From contig NZ_QPLJ01000021.1 in assembly GCF_003340555.1 (NCBI RefSeq), positions 1 to 64,000 on the forward strand: 64,000 nucleotides of DNA, given 5' to 3'. This DNA comes from Jannaschia formosa. GTDB lineage: Bacteria; Pseudomonadota; Alphaproteobacteria; Rhodobacterales; Rhodobacteraceae. The translations under genes were made by a program, and so were the position numbers. The notes below the pieces were generated by a model, which saw only the letters and a program-made list of their open reading frames with translations, ran no database searches and was not told the DNA's origin. This document shows positions 33,884 through 42,244 of the stretch, piece by piece (position 1 is the first letter of the stretch; every line of letters begins with the position of its first letter).

Positions 33884-34015
33884 ATGCGCCTCGCCTTGCT
33901 GACCCTCGCCCTTCTGGGACTGACCGCCTGCATCCAGCCCGATGCCGACGAGGCCCCGGCCCCGCCGCCCCAGACCCTCGAAGGCCCCGCCGGCCTCGCC
34001 CTCTTCCAGCGCTGA
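33884..34015 (+). CDS. Very small lipoprotein
   Basis: 43 residues from ATG 33884, preceded by AAGGAG. The signal peptide MRLALLTLALLGLTAC ends at the lipobox Cys; the mature part is Pro- and Asp-rich (ADEAPAPPPQTLEGPAG). It is followed after 12 bases by the dihydropyrimidinase gene. No function known. Confidence 0.6.
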   Translation: MRLALLTLALLGLTACIQPDADEAPAPPPQTLEGPAGLALFQR

Positions 34016-34027
34016 GGAGCCGCGCCC

Positions 34028-35491
34028 ATGTCCAAGGTCATCAAGAACGGCACCATCGTCACCGCCGACCGCCAGTGGAAGGCCGACGTCCTGATCGAGG
34101 GCGAGAAGATCGCCCAGATCGGCGAGAACCTGAAAGGCGACGAGACAATCGACGCCACCGACGCCTATGTCATCCCCGGCGGCATCGACCCGCATACCCA
34201 TCTGGAAATGCCCTTCATGGGCACGACGGCGGCCGAGACCTTCGAGTCCGGCACCTTCGCCGCCGCCGCCGGCGGGACCACGATGCTGGTCGATTTCGTG
34301 CTGCCGGGTGAGGACGGCTCCCTGCTCCGCGCCGTCGACGACTGGGACCGCAAGTCGAAGGACCAGATCTGCACCGACATCTCCTACCACATGGCGATCA
34401 CCGGCTGGAACGAGACCATCTTCCACGAGATGGAGGCGGTCGTGAAGGAGCGGGGGATCAACACCTTCAAGCACTTCATGGCCTACAAGGGCGCGCTGAT
34501 GGTCGAGGACGACGAGATGTTCGCCTCCTTCCGCCGCTGCGCCGAACTGGGCGCCCTGCCGCTGGTCCATGCCGAGAACGGCGACGTCGTGGCCGCGCTG
34601 CAGGAAAAATACATGGCCGAGGGCATCACCGGCCCCGAGGGCCATGCCTATTCCCGCCCGCCGGAGGTCGAGGGCGAGGCCGCCAACCGCGCCATCATGA
34701 TCGCCGATGCGGCCGGGACGCCGCTCTACATCGTCCACGTCTCCTGCGAGCAGGCGCACGAGGCCATCCGCCGCGCCCGCCAGAAGGGGATGCGCGTCTA
34801 TGGCGAGCCGCTGATCCAGCACCTCACGCTCGACGAATCCGAGTATTTCGAGAAGGACTGGCAATATGCCGCCCGCCGCGTCATGTCCCCGCCCTTCCGC
34901 TCGAAGGAGCATCAGGACGGGCTCTGGGCCGGCCTCGCCGCAGGGAGCTTGCAGGTCGTCGCCACCGACCACGCCGCCTTCTCGGACGAGCAGAAGCGCA
35001 TGGGCGTGAACGACTTCACCCGCATCCCGAACGGCACCGGCGGCCTGGAGGAGCGGATGGCGATGCTCTGGACCAAGGGCGTCGAGACCGGCCGTCTGAC
35101 GCCAGAGGAATTCGTCGCGGTGACGTCGAGCAACATCGCCAGGATCCTCAACATCTACCCGACGAAGGGCGGCATCAACGTGGGCGGCGACGCCGACGTG
35201 GTGGTCTGGGACCCGTCCATCCACCGCACCGTCTCGGTCAGCACGCAGAAGTCGATCATCGACTACAACGTCTTCGAGGGCATGGAGCTGAAGGCGGCGC
35301 CGAGATACACCCTCAGCCGCGGCGAGGTCATCTGGGCTCACGGCCAGAACAGCCAGCCCCAGCCCGGCCGCGGGAGGTTCGTCCCACGCCCCGCCTTCGC
35401 CTCGGCCTCGAAGGCGCTGTCGAAGTGGAAGTCGCTGAACACGCCGCGGAAGATCGAGCGCGACCCGATGAACATTCCGGCGGGGGTATAG
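34028..35491 (+). CDS. hydA: Dihydropyrimidinase
   Basis: 487-residue cyclic amidohydrolase. Zn ligands H56 and H58 lie in GGIDPHTHLEM, and the carboxylated bridging lysine is K154 (FMAYKGAL). LPLVHAENGDVVAALQEKYM, YIVHVSCEQAHEAIRRARQK and VATDHAAFSDEQKRMG are typical of D-hydantoinase/dihydropyrimidinase. It opens dihydrouracil to N-carbamoyl-beta-alanine, between PreTA and the carbamoylase. GAGGAG precedes the ATG. Confidence 0.94.
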   Translation: MSKVIKNGTIVTADRQWKADVLIEGEKIAQIGENLKGDETIDATDAYVIPGGIDPHTHLEMPFMGTTAAETFESGTFAAAAGGTTMLVDFVLPGEDGSLLRAVDDWDRKSKDQICTDISYHMAITGWNETIFHEMEAVVKERGINTFKHFMAYKGALMVEDDEMFASFRRCAELGALPLVHAENGDVVAALQEKYMAEGITGPEGHAYSRPPEVEGEAANRAIMIADAAGTPLYIVHVSCEQAHEAIRRARQKGMRVYGEPLIQHLTLDESEYFEKDWQYAARRVMSPPFRSKEHQDGLWAGLAAGSLQVVATDHAAFSDEQKRMGVNDFTRIPNGTGGLEERMAMLWTKGVETGRLTPEEFVAVTSSNIARILNIYPTKGGINVGGDADVVVWDPSIHRTVSVSTQKSIIDYNVFEGMELKAAPRYTLSRGEVIWAHGQNSQPQPGRGRFVPRPAFASASKALSKWKSLNTPRKIERDPMNIPAGV

Positions 35492-35835
35492 AACGCGCAG
35501 CCCGGCTCGCGCCGATCATGCGGCGGGTGGACAGTACCGTGCCCACCCGCCCCTCCGCGCAGTCGGCCCGCCGCATTTGCAAGCCGCCACCGATGGGTTC
35601 CGGACAGCGTGACCGCCTCCCTGCCCCATCCGGCTACGCCTGACCGCCTTGCTGTCCTCGGCCGACGGGGCGCGCGTCTGCTGGGCCGTCACCTCTCCCC
35701 AGACCGGTATGCACCTCGATGACGTCGCGACGAAGCCGCAAGACAGGGGAAGCCCTCCACCCGATTGCAGACACCGATCCGGGGGCCAGCGCCCGCGCGA
35801 CCTCGGTCGTCCCGCGGGCGCGCCGTACGTCCCCG
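35492..35835. other. Intergenic region after hydA
   Basis: About 340 GC-rich bases. There are open frames on both strands but none with motifs or a good start, and no terminator with a T tract. Nothing definite seen. Confidence 0.4.
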
Positions 35836-36237
35836 TCAGCCGGGCACCAACGCCTCCAATTCCGGCAACAACTCCACACTCTCCTGCTCGTGCGGATCGG
35901 TCCGAGCGATGATCGCGACCGCCTCCTCGGTGCCGGGGTTGAACGGCAGGTGCGGCACGTCGGCGGGGATGTAGATCAAATCGCCCGCGCCCATCACCAT
36001 GCGATGCTCGAGCCGGTCGCCCCAGTACATCTCCGCGCTCCCCGAGATGACGTAGATCGCGGTCTCGTGCGTCCTGTGCCGGTGCGCCCGGGCGCGCCCG
36101 CCCGGCGGCACGCGCAGCAGGTGCATGCAGAGCGCCTCGGCCCCGACCGTCTCGCGCGCGATGCCCGCGAGGTAGCTGAAGCCCTGCCTGCCCTCGTAGC
36201 TCGTCTCGGCACGGACCTTGCGGCACTCCTTCGACAT
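35836..36237 (-). CDS. Cupin-domain protein
   Basis: 133 residues. A single cupin barrel with RVPPGGRARAHRHRTHETAI and YVISGSAEMYWGDRLEHRMV in motif 1, and DLIYIPADVPHLPFNP in motif 2. The His residues suggest a bound metal. Its start MSKECRKVRAETSYEGRQGF was chosen because upstream codons are Cys/Arg-rich shadow and GGGAGG lies before it. Confidence 0.78.
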   Translation of the reverse strand: MSKECRKVRAETSYEGRQGFSYLAGIARETVGAEALCMHLLRVPPGGRARAHRHRTHETAIYVISGSAEMYWGDRLEHRMVMGAGDLIYIPADVPHLPFNPGTEEAVAIIARTDPHEQESVELLPELEALVPG

Positions 36238-36377
36238 TCCCGACCTCCCTCGGCGGCACGCGATGCACGGTGCTGCCAGAATAGCAGGAACCCGCCCGCC
36301 GGTCGCACAGGAAAACGCGGCCCGCGGCAGACGTGACACCCGTGGCCACGACCGCGCGCGCGACGTAGAGCTTTGTC

Positions 36378-36767
36378 ATGGCCCTCCCCCTCCGCCTCGC
36401 CGCCCTGACCTACGCCAACGCGCTGCTCGTCTACGGCGCCGTCACCTTCCCCGAGACCGGCACCCTGCTCGCAGCCGCGCAGAAGGTCGCGACCAGCCTC
36501 TGGTGGCTCCTCCCCCTCGCCACGCCCTTCGCGCTCCTCTTCGCCCTTGCCGGCGCCCCGCTCGTCCGCGCGACCCTCGCCCGCACGGCGCATCTCCCGA
36601 CGCTCGTCTCGGGCACCCTCGCCACGCTGGCCTTCCTGATCCCCGCCGCCGCGCTGGTCGAAGCGGCCCTCGCCGCGCGCGACGGCCTGTCCCCGGCCCG
36701 CTTCCTCCTCCAGATCGGCGGAGGCCTGGCCCTCGCCGCCCTCTGGGCCCTGCTCAGAGGCCGGTAG
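36378..36767 (+). CDS. Hypothetical four-TM membrane protein
   Basis: 129 residues, almost wholly hydrophobic, with segments near LAALTYANALLVYGAVTF, LWWLLPLATPFALLFALAGA, LPTLVSGTLATLAFLIPAAA and LLQIGGGLALAALWALL. No family recognised. Its 3' end overlaps the convergent DUF1330 gene by 14 bases. Confidence 0.55.
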   Translation: MALPLRLAALTYANALLVYGAVTFPETGTLLAAAQKVATSLWWLLPLATPFALLFALAGAPLVRATLARTAHLPTLVSGTLATLAFLIPAAALVEAALAARDGLSPARFLLQIGGGLALAALWALLRGR

Positions 36768-37041
36768 CCAGCACCAGCTCCGTCCGCGCCGCCGCCTCGC
36801 GCACCCGCTTGGCGTCGGTATAGCCCTGCGACTCGTAGAAGACCCGCGCCGCCTCCGGGCTGTCGAACTCGACCACGATGACGACGCCGGTGCCCGACCC
36901 CTCCCGCACGTCCGGAGAGGGGTCGCGGACGAGGACCCGGCCACCATGCTCCTTGATGACCGGCCCCGACATCCGCTTGAACTCCTCGAACCCGTCCGCA
37001 TCGTGCACATCGATGCGGGCGACGACGTATCCTTTGGGCAT
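36754..37041 (-). CDS. DUF1330 family protein, second copy
   Basis: 95 residues, MPKGYVVARIDVHDADGFEE followed by HGGRVLVRDPSPDV and VVIVVEFDSPEAARVFYESQ. Same DUF1330 fold as the protein at 24849-25139 but clearly diverged. Function unknown. Confidence 0.85.
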   Translation of the reverse strand: MPKGYVVARIDVHDADGFEEFKRMSGPVIKEHGGRVLVRDPSPDVREGSGTGVVIVVEFDSPEAARVFYESQGYTDAKRVREAAARTELVLATGL

Positions 37042-37159
37042 TGCAGCCTCCCTCGCTTCTTCACGGCCCGACCCTAGCACATCGCGTGCGCATCGCCTTG
37101 GCCTTCCCTGAACCCGCCGCTAGGCTCCCGCCAGCGATCCCCGGACCCGAAGGAAGCAG

Positions 37160-37939
37160 ATGCCCGACCCCGTCATCCGCGCCGATCATCTCGACCTCAC
37201 CTTCCAGACCGGCGACGGCCCCGTCCATGCACTCAGCGACGTGACGCTCGACGTGGCCGAGGGAGAGTTCGTCTCCTTCATCGGCCCCTCGGGCTGCGGC
37301 AAGACCACCTTCCTGCGCTGCGTCGCGGCACTCGAACAGCCGACCGGCGGCAGCCTCACCGTCAACGGCCAGACCCCGGACGAGGCCCGCCGCGCCCGCG
37401 CCTATGGCTACGTCTTCCAGGCCGCCGGGCTCTATCCCTGGCGCACCATCGGCAAGAACGTGACCCTGCCGCTGGAGATCATGGGCTATTCCCGCGCCGA
37501 CCGCGCCCGCCGCCGCGACGAGGTGCTGGCCCTGGTCGAGCTCGACAAGTTCGCCAACAAGTATCCGTGGCAGCTGTCGGGCGGCATGCAGCAGCGCGCC
37601 TCCATCGCCCGGGCCCTCGCCTTCGACGCGCCGGTCCTGCTGATGGACGAGCCCTTCGGCGCCCTCGACGAGATCGTCCGCGACCGCCTCAACGAAGAGC
37701 TTCTGGCGCTCTGGGCGCGCACCAACAAGACGACCCTCTTCGTCACCCATTCCATCCCCGAGGCGGTCTATCTCTCGACCCGGATCGTCGTCATGTCCCC
37801 CCGCCCCGGCCGCATCACCGACGTGATCGACTCGCCGCTGCCGAAGGACCGCCCCCTCGACATCCGCGACACGCCCGAGTTCCTGGCCGTCGCCCACCGC
37901 GTCCGCGAGGGGCTGCGCGCGGGGATGGAGGCGGCGTGA
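37160..37939 (+). CDS. ABC transporter ATPase (SsuB/TauB-type)
   Basis: 259 residues. Walker A GPSGCGKTTF, Q-loop YVFQAAGLYPWRT, signature LSGGMQQR, Walker B VLLMDEPFGALDE and the switch His (FVTHSIPEAVYLST) are all present. It belongs to the nitrate/taurine/pyrimidine-precursor importer class and likely powers the permeases at 39276-41161, which lie after three small genes. Its stop overlaps the next GTG start (GTGA). Confidence 0.92.
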   Translation: MPDPVIRADHLDLTFQTGDGPVHALSDVTLDVAEGEFVSFIGPSGCGKTTFLRCVAALEQPTGGSLTVNGQTPDEARRARAYGYVFQAAGLYPWRTIGKNVTLPLEIMGYSRADRARRRDEVLALVELDKFANKYPWQLSGGMQQRASIARALAFDAPVLLMDEPFGALDEIVRDRLNEELLALWARTNKTTLFVTHSIPEAVYLSTRIVVMSPRPGRITDVIDSPLPKDRPLDIRDTPEFLAVAHRVREGLRAGMEAA

Positions 37940-38364
37940 TCCGCGCCGCCGCCCCCTCCGACGCCGACGCCTGCGCCGCGATCCTGAACGACTGGATCGA
38001 CGCGACGCCCTGGATGCCGCGCGTCCATTCCCGTGCCGCCGTCACGGCCCACTACCGCGACCGCGTCCTGCCCACCTGCCGCGTCTGGGTCAGTGACGAT
38101 CCGGTCACTGGCTTCCTCGCGCTGGACGAGGCCGAAGGCTGCGTCACCGCGCTCTACCTCGCCCCCGAGGCCCGGGGCCGGGGGCACGGCGCGGCGCTGC
38201 TGAGGCAGGCGAAACGGGATCGCGCAGCACTCCACCTCTGGACCTTCGAGGCCAACGACCGCGCCCGCCGCTTCTACGAGGTGAACGGTTTCGCGGAAGA
38301 GGCGCGCAGCGACGGCGACAACGAGGAAGGTCTTCCCGACATCCGCTACGGCTGGACCGCATGA
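37936..38364 (+). CDS. GNAT-family N-acetyltransferase
   Basis: 142 residues from GTG 37936. The acetyl-CoA loop is YLAPEARGRGHGAALL (RGRGHG), followed by WTFEANDRARRFYEVNGFAE, the GNAT motif B region. The substrate is unknown. It overlaps both neighbours by four bases, so it is translationally locked into the ABC operon. Confidence 0.85.
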   Translation: MIRAAAPSDADACAAILNDWIDATPWMPRVHSRAAVTAHYRDRVLPTCRVWVSDDPVTGFLALDEAEGCVTALYLAPEARGRGHGAALLRQAKRDRAALHLWTFEANDRARRFYEVNGFAEEARSDGDNEEGLPDIRYGWTA

Positions 38365-38534
38365 GCCGGACCACCCGCATTATCGTCGAACTCGCCTCCA
38401 TCGCCGTCGCGATCTGGTTCCTGGTCTCGCCGGGTTTCGCCGACATGCCCGCCAAGCGCATCCTCGACGCCATTGCCTTCGTCGTGATCGGCCTGTCGCT
38501 CTGGCGCCTCCTCAAGCTCTGGAAGGCTCGATGA
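38361..38534 (+). CDS. Small membrane protein, 57 residues
   Basis: It starts MSRTTRIIVELASIAVAIWF and has two hydrophobic segments (the second ILDAIAFVVIGLSLW) with a basic tail LLKLWKAR. Both ends overlap neighbouring genes in ATGA fashion, strong evidence for translation. Function unknown. Confidence 0.65.
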   Translation: MSRTTRIIVELASIAVAIWFLVSPGFADMPAKRILDAIAFVVIGLSLWRLLKLWKAR

Positions 38535-38953
38535 TCCTGCGCCGCGCCACCGCCGAAGATGCCCCCGCCTGCGCGGCGATCGTCCGCCGCTGGCTGGATG
38601 CCTGCGACTGGATGCCCGCCGGCCCGTCGGAGGCGGAGCTGACGGAAATCATGCGCGACGGCTTCCCCAAGCGCGAGGCCTATATCGCGGAGGACGGCGA
38701 AATCCTCGGCTATCTCTCTCTCGACCCCGGCAGCGACCATATCCGCGGCCTCTATGTCGCCCGCCCCGGCGAGGGGGTCGGCAAGGCGCTGGTCGACCGG
38801 GCGAAGCAGGGTCGCGACCGGCTGACGCTGAACACCCACATGCCGAACGCGGCGGCGCACCGCTTCTACGAGCGCGAGGGCTTCGTCACCCTAGAGCGCG
38901 ACATCTCCGGCGCGGATGGCGTGGCAGAGCAGAGGATGGAGTGGCGGCGATGA
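38531..38953 (+). CDS. GNAT-family N-acetyltransferase
   Basis: 140 residues. Its GNAT core is GYLSLDPGSDHIRGLYVARP with GEGVGKALVDRAKQGRD; the acetyl-CoA loop reads PGEGVG in place of RGxGxG. HMPNAAAHRFYEREGFVTLE matches motif B. It resembles the GNAT two genes upstream (shared CAAI and DWMP blocks), so the pair probably arose by duplication. Confidence 0.85.
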   Translation: MILRRATAEDAPACAAIVRRWLDACDWMPAGPSEAELTEIMRDGFPKREAYIAEDGEILGYLSLDPGSDHIRGLYVARPGEGVGKALVDRAKQGRDRLTLNTHMPNAAAHRFYEREGFVTLERDISGADGVAEQRMEWRR

Positions 38954-39275
38954 TCCTCCTTTCGATGGGCACGCGGGGCGCGACGCAGGCCGCGTCGCGG
39001 GTGACGGTCACCGGCTCTCCGGCTCGTGCCGCCGGATCACCCTGCACGACAGGAAGTGAACAGCGGGTTAACGCCCCGCCGATCCCAGGGTCGAAGACGC
39101 CAAGCCACGAACCCGCTCCGGGCATGCGCTTGCGGCCCGGGCAGACGCACGCCCCGAGGCTGCGCCAGTTCCGCACCGAGAAGCGCCTTCGGCGCCTCTC
39201 CGCGACACCGCCCCCCATCGCAAGGTCGCGACGACGCGACACCCACCCCCTCCCCGATCACAGACCGAGGTCCGG
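38954..39275. other. Leader region before the permease genes
   Basis: About 320 bases. A frame from 38950 (ATGA overlap with the GNAT gene) stays open to 39279, but its product is Pro/Arg-rich and looks like shadow. I searched by eye for a thiamine-pyrophosphate riboswitch core (CTGAGA) and found none. No clear hairpin-T tract. Confidence 0.4.
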
Positions 39276-40253
39276 ATGACCGACATCACCGCTCCCGGCG
39301 CCGCCATCGGCCGCACGCCGCTCCTGTTCCGGATCGCCCATGCCGCGGGTCCGATCCTCGCCGTCGTCGCCGGGCTGATCGCCTTCTGGTATCTCGCCTG
39401 CATCCCGATGAACGCCGCGCAATCCGCGCTGGAGGCGGAGCGGGCGGGCGCCGAACTGACCACGACCGCCGCCGACCGCCGCACGATGTCCGGCCTCGCC
39501 GTCGCCTTCGAGCACCCCACCGAGGCCGTGGCCCACGCCTTCGTGCAGGAGCGTCCGCGCCTGCCCGCCCCCCATCAGGTCATGGTCGAGCTCTGGGACA
39601 CGACCGTCGGCCAGGACCCGACCTCCCGCCGCAGCCTCGTCTTCCATGCCGGGATAACCCTCGGCCCCACTCTGCTCGGCTTCGCCATCGGCAGCGGCCT
39701 CGGCATCCTGCTCGCCATCGGCATCGTCCACAGCCGCGTCATGGACCTGAGCGTCATGCCCTGGGCCATCGCCTCCCAGACCATCCCGATCCTCGCCATC
39801 GCGCCGATGATCATCGTGGTGCTGAACTCGGTGGGGGTGCAGGGCCTGATCCCGAAGGCGATCATCTCGGCCTATCTCAGCTTCTTCCCCGTCACCGTCG
39901 GCATGGTGAAGGGCCTCCGCGCGCCGTCCCAGTCGGACCTCGACCTGATGCGCACCTGGAACGCGAGCGCGCTGCGCACCCTCGTCTCGCTGCGCCTGCC
40001 GTCGTCGCTCCCCTATCTCTTCGCCTCGCTCAAGATCGCCATCGCCGCAGCCCTCGTCGGCGCCATCATCGGAGAGCTTCCGACCGGCGCCGTCCGCGGC
40101 CTCGGCGCCCGTCTTCTCGCGGGCAGCTACTACGGCCAGACGGTGCAGATCTGGTCGGCCCTGTTTGGCGCCGCCATCGTCGCCGCCGGCCTGGTGGCGC
40201 TCGTCACGGGGATCGAGCGGCTGACGCTCCGCCGCATGGGGCTTGCACGATGA
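39276..40253 (+). CDS. ABC transporter permease
   Basis: 325 residues with about six membrane segments. The BPD_transp_1 landmark around residues 210-240 is GLRAPSQSDLDLMRTWNASA with LRTLVSLRLPSSLPYLFASL. A long periplasmic insertion follows the first TM. It pairs with the next permease, overlapping it by four bases (ATGA). Confidence 0.9.
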   Translation: MTDITAPGAAIGRTPLLFRIAHAAGPILAVVAGLIAFWYLACIPMNAAQSALEAERAGAELTTTAADRRTMSGLAVAFEHPTEAVAHAFVQERPRLPAPHQVMVELWDTTVGQDPTSRRSLVFHAGITLGPTLLGFAIGSGLGILLAIGIVHSRVMDLSVMPWAIASQTIPILAIAPMIIVVLNSVGVQGLIPKAIISAYLSFFPVTVGMVKGLRAPSQSDLDLMRTWNASALRTLVSLRLPSSLPYLFASLKIAIAAALVGAIIGELPTGAVRGLGARLLAGSYYGQTVQIWSALFGAAIVAAGLVALVTGIERLTLRRMGLAR

Positions 40254-41161
40254 CCCGGACGGATCGAAGCTGGCTCGTCTGGATCCTCCTCGGGGCGCTG
40301 CTCTTCGCGGGCGCGGCGCTCTGGCTCGGCCCGGTCGCGCTGGCGCTCGTCGTCTGGCTCGCCCTCTGGGGCCTCAACACGGTCGTCGCGGGGCGTGGCG
40401 GGGCACGCTTCCTCGCCCCGGTCCTCTTTGGCGTGACCCTCCTCATCCTCTGGGAGCTCACGGTCCGCCTGCTGGAGGTGCCGACCGTCATCCTCCCCGC
40501 CCCGAGCCAGATCGCGCAGGCCTTCGCCGCCAACACGCCCACCCTCTGGGCCGACTTCGTCCAGACCGTGCTGAAGGGCGCGCTGACCGGCTGGCTCATC
40601 GGCTGCGCGGCGGGCATCGCGACGGCGGTGCTCGTCGCCCGCTCCGACTTCCTGAGACGCGGCCTCCTCCCGGTCGGCAACTTCATGGCCGCGCTCCCCA
40701 TCGTCGGGACCGCGCCGATCCTCGTGATGTGGTTCGGCTTCGGCTGGGAATCGAAGGCCGCCGTGGTCGTCGTGATGGTCTTCTTCCCGGTCCTCGTGAA
40801 CACGGTGGCGGGCCTTGCCGACACGCAGGCGATGCAGCGCGACCTGATGCGCACCTACGGCGCCTCTCCGGTGCAGACCCTGCGCTACCTCGCGCTGCCC
40901 TCGGCGCTGCCCTTCGTCTTCAACGGGCTCAAGATCGCGACGACGCTCGCCCTGATCGGCGCCATCGTCGCCGAATTCTTCGGCAGCCCGACGGTCGGCA
41001 TGGGCTTTCGCATCTCGACCGAGGTCGGCCGCTTGAACCTTCCGATGGTGTGGGCCTCCATCACCGTCGCCGCCCTGGCGGGCAGCCTCAGCTACGGGCT
41101 CATCGCCCTGCTTGAGGCGCGCCTGACCTTCTGGCACCCTTCCCAGCGAGCGCGCCGCTGA
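40250..41161 (+). CDS. ABC transporter permease
   Basis: 303 residues, six or more membrane segments, with the coupling loop GLADTQAMQRDLMRTYGASP and VQTLRYLALPSALPFVFNGL. Same family as its partner (SsuC/TauC-like). With the ATPase and the binding protein it forms a complete importer, most likely for pyrimidines or their ring-opened derivatives given the catabolic genes nearby. Confidence 0.9.
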   Translation: MTRTDRSWLVWILLGALLFAGAALWLGPVALALVVWLALWGLNTVVAGRGGARFLAPVLFGVTLLILWELTVRLLEVPTVILPAPSQIAQAFAANTPTLWADFVQTVLKGALTGWLIGCAAGIATAVLVARSDFLRRGLLPVGNFMAALPIVGTAPILVMWFGFGWESKAAVVVVMVFFPVLVNTVAGLADTQAMQRDLMRTYGASPVQTLRYLALPSALPFVFNGLKIATTLALIGAIVAEFFGSPTVGMGFRISTEVGRLNLPMVWASITVAALAGSLSYGLIALLEARLTFWHPSQRARR

Positions 41162-41190
41162 AAAGGCGCGCCGTCCCAACAGGAGAGACC

Positions 41191-42183
41191 ATGAAGAACC
41201 TGCTCACCGCCACCGCGCTCGCGCTGGCCACCGCCTTTCCGCTGGCCGCCGCGGCCCAGGACAACGAGGTCACGCTGCAGCTGCAATGGGTCACCCAGGC
41301 CCAGTTCGCCGGCTACTACGTCGCGCTCGACCAGGGCTTCTACGAGGAGGAGGGGCTCGACGTCACCATCCTGCCCGGCGGCCCCGACATCGCGCCGCCC
41401 CAGGTGCTGGCCGGCGGCGGCGCCGACGCGATGCTCAACTGGATGCCCTCCGCCCTCAGCGCGCGCGAGAAGGGCCTGCCGGTCGTCAACATCGCCCAGC
41501 CCTTCAAGTCGTCGGGCCTGATGCTGACCTGCTGGAAGGACACCGGCATCACATCGGTCGAGGACTTCCGCGGCCGGACCATCGGCGTCTGGTTCTTCGG
41601 CAACGAGTTCCCGTTCCTGTCGTGGATGGCCCAGGAAGGCATCCCGACCGATGGCGGAGAGGAGGGCGTGACGGTCCTCAAGCAGGGCTTCAACGTCGAT
41701 CCGCTGCTGCAGCGCCAGGCCGACTGCATCTCGACCATGACCTACAACGAATACGGCCAGGTGCTCGACGCGGGCGTCCGCCCGGATGAGCTCGTGACCT
41801 TCAAGTACGAGGACATGGGCGTCGCCACGCTGGAAGACGGCATCTGGGTGCTCGAAGAGAATCTCGAGGACCCGGCCTTCGTCGAGAAGATGGTGAAGTT
41901 CGTCCGCGCCTCGATGAAGGGCTGGAAATGGGCCGAGGAGAACCCGGAGGAAGCCGCCGAGATCGTGCTCGAATACGACGAGACCGGCGCCCAGTCCGAG
42001 TCGCACCAGAAGCGTATGATGGAAGAGATCGCGAAGCTGACCGCGGGCTCCAACGGCGCACTCGACGAGGCCGACTACCAGCGCACGGTCGACACCCTGC
42101 TCGCCGGCGGGTCCGACCCGGTCATCTCGAAGCAGCCCGAGGGCGCATGGACCGCGGTGATCACGGATCAGGCGCTGAACTGA
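41191..42183 (+). CDS. ABC transporter substrate-binding protein (NMT1/THI5-like)
   Basis: 330 residues with a signal peptide (TATALALATAFPLAAAAQ). The fold landmarks are LQLQWVTQAQFAGYYVALDQ, GFYEEEGLDVTILPGGPDIA and KSSGLMLTCWKDTGI. Proteins of this NMT1/THI5 group bind pyrimidine-type heterocycles, matching the catabolic cluster. AGGAGA precedes the ATG. Confidence 0.9.
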   Translation: MKNLLTATALALATAFPLAAAAQDNEVTLQLQWVTQAQFAGYYVALDQGFYEEEGLDVTILPGGPDIAPPQVLAGGGADAMLNWMPSALSAREKGLPVVNIAQPFKSSGLMLTCWKDTGITSVEDFRGRTIGVWFFGNEFPFLSWMAQEGIPTDGGEEGVTVLKQGFNVDPLLQRQADCISTMTYNEYGQVLDAGVRPDELVTFKYEDMGVATLEDGIWVLEENLEDPAFVEKMVKFVRASMKGWKWAEENPEEAAEIVLEYDETGAQSESHQKRMMEEIAKLTAGSNGALDEADYQRTVDTLLAGGSDPVISKQPEGAWTAVITDQALN

Positions 42184-42190
42184 GGGAAAC

Positions 42191-42218
42191 GGGGGGCGGC
42201 TTGAGAGGGCCGCCCCCC
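42191..42218 (+). terminator. Strong GC hairpin after the importer operon
   Basis: GGGGGGCGGC (42191-42200) pairs perfectly with GCCGCCCCCC (42209-42218) around an eight-base loop. No T run follows, so it may act as a 3' stabiliser or a Rho-independent terminator of the GC-rich type. Confidence 0.5.
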
Positions 42219-42244
42219 AGCCATAACGACGTGGGCCTTCATCC

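Noticed and set aside
38954-39275. Thiamine-pyrophosphate riboswitch before the THI5-like importer
   Set aside because: The conserved CTGAGA core and partner sequence were not found here or upstream of the ATPase gene.
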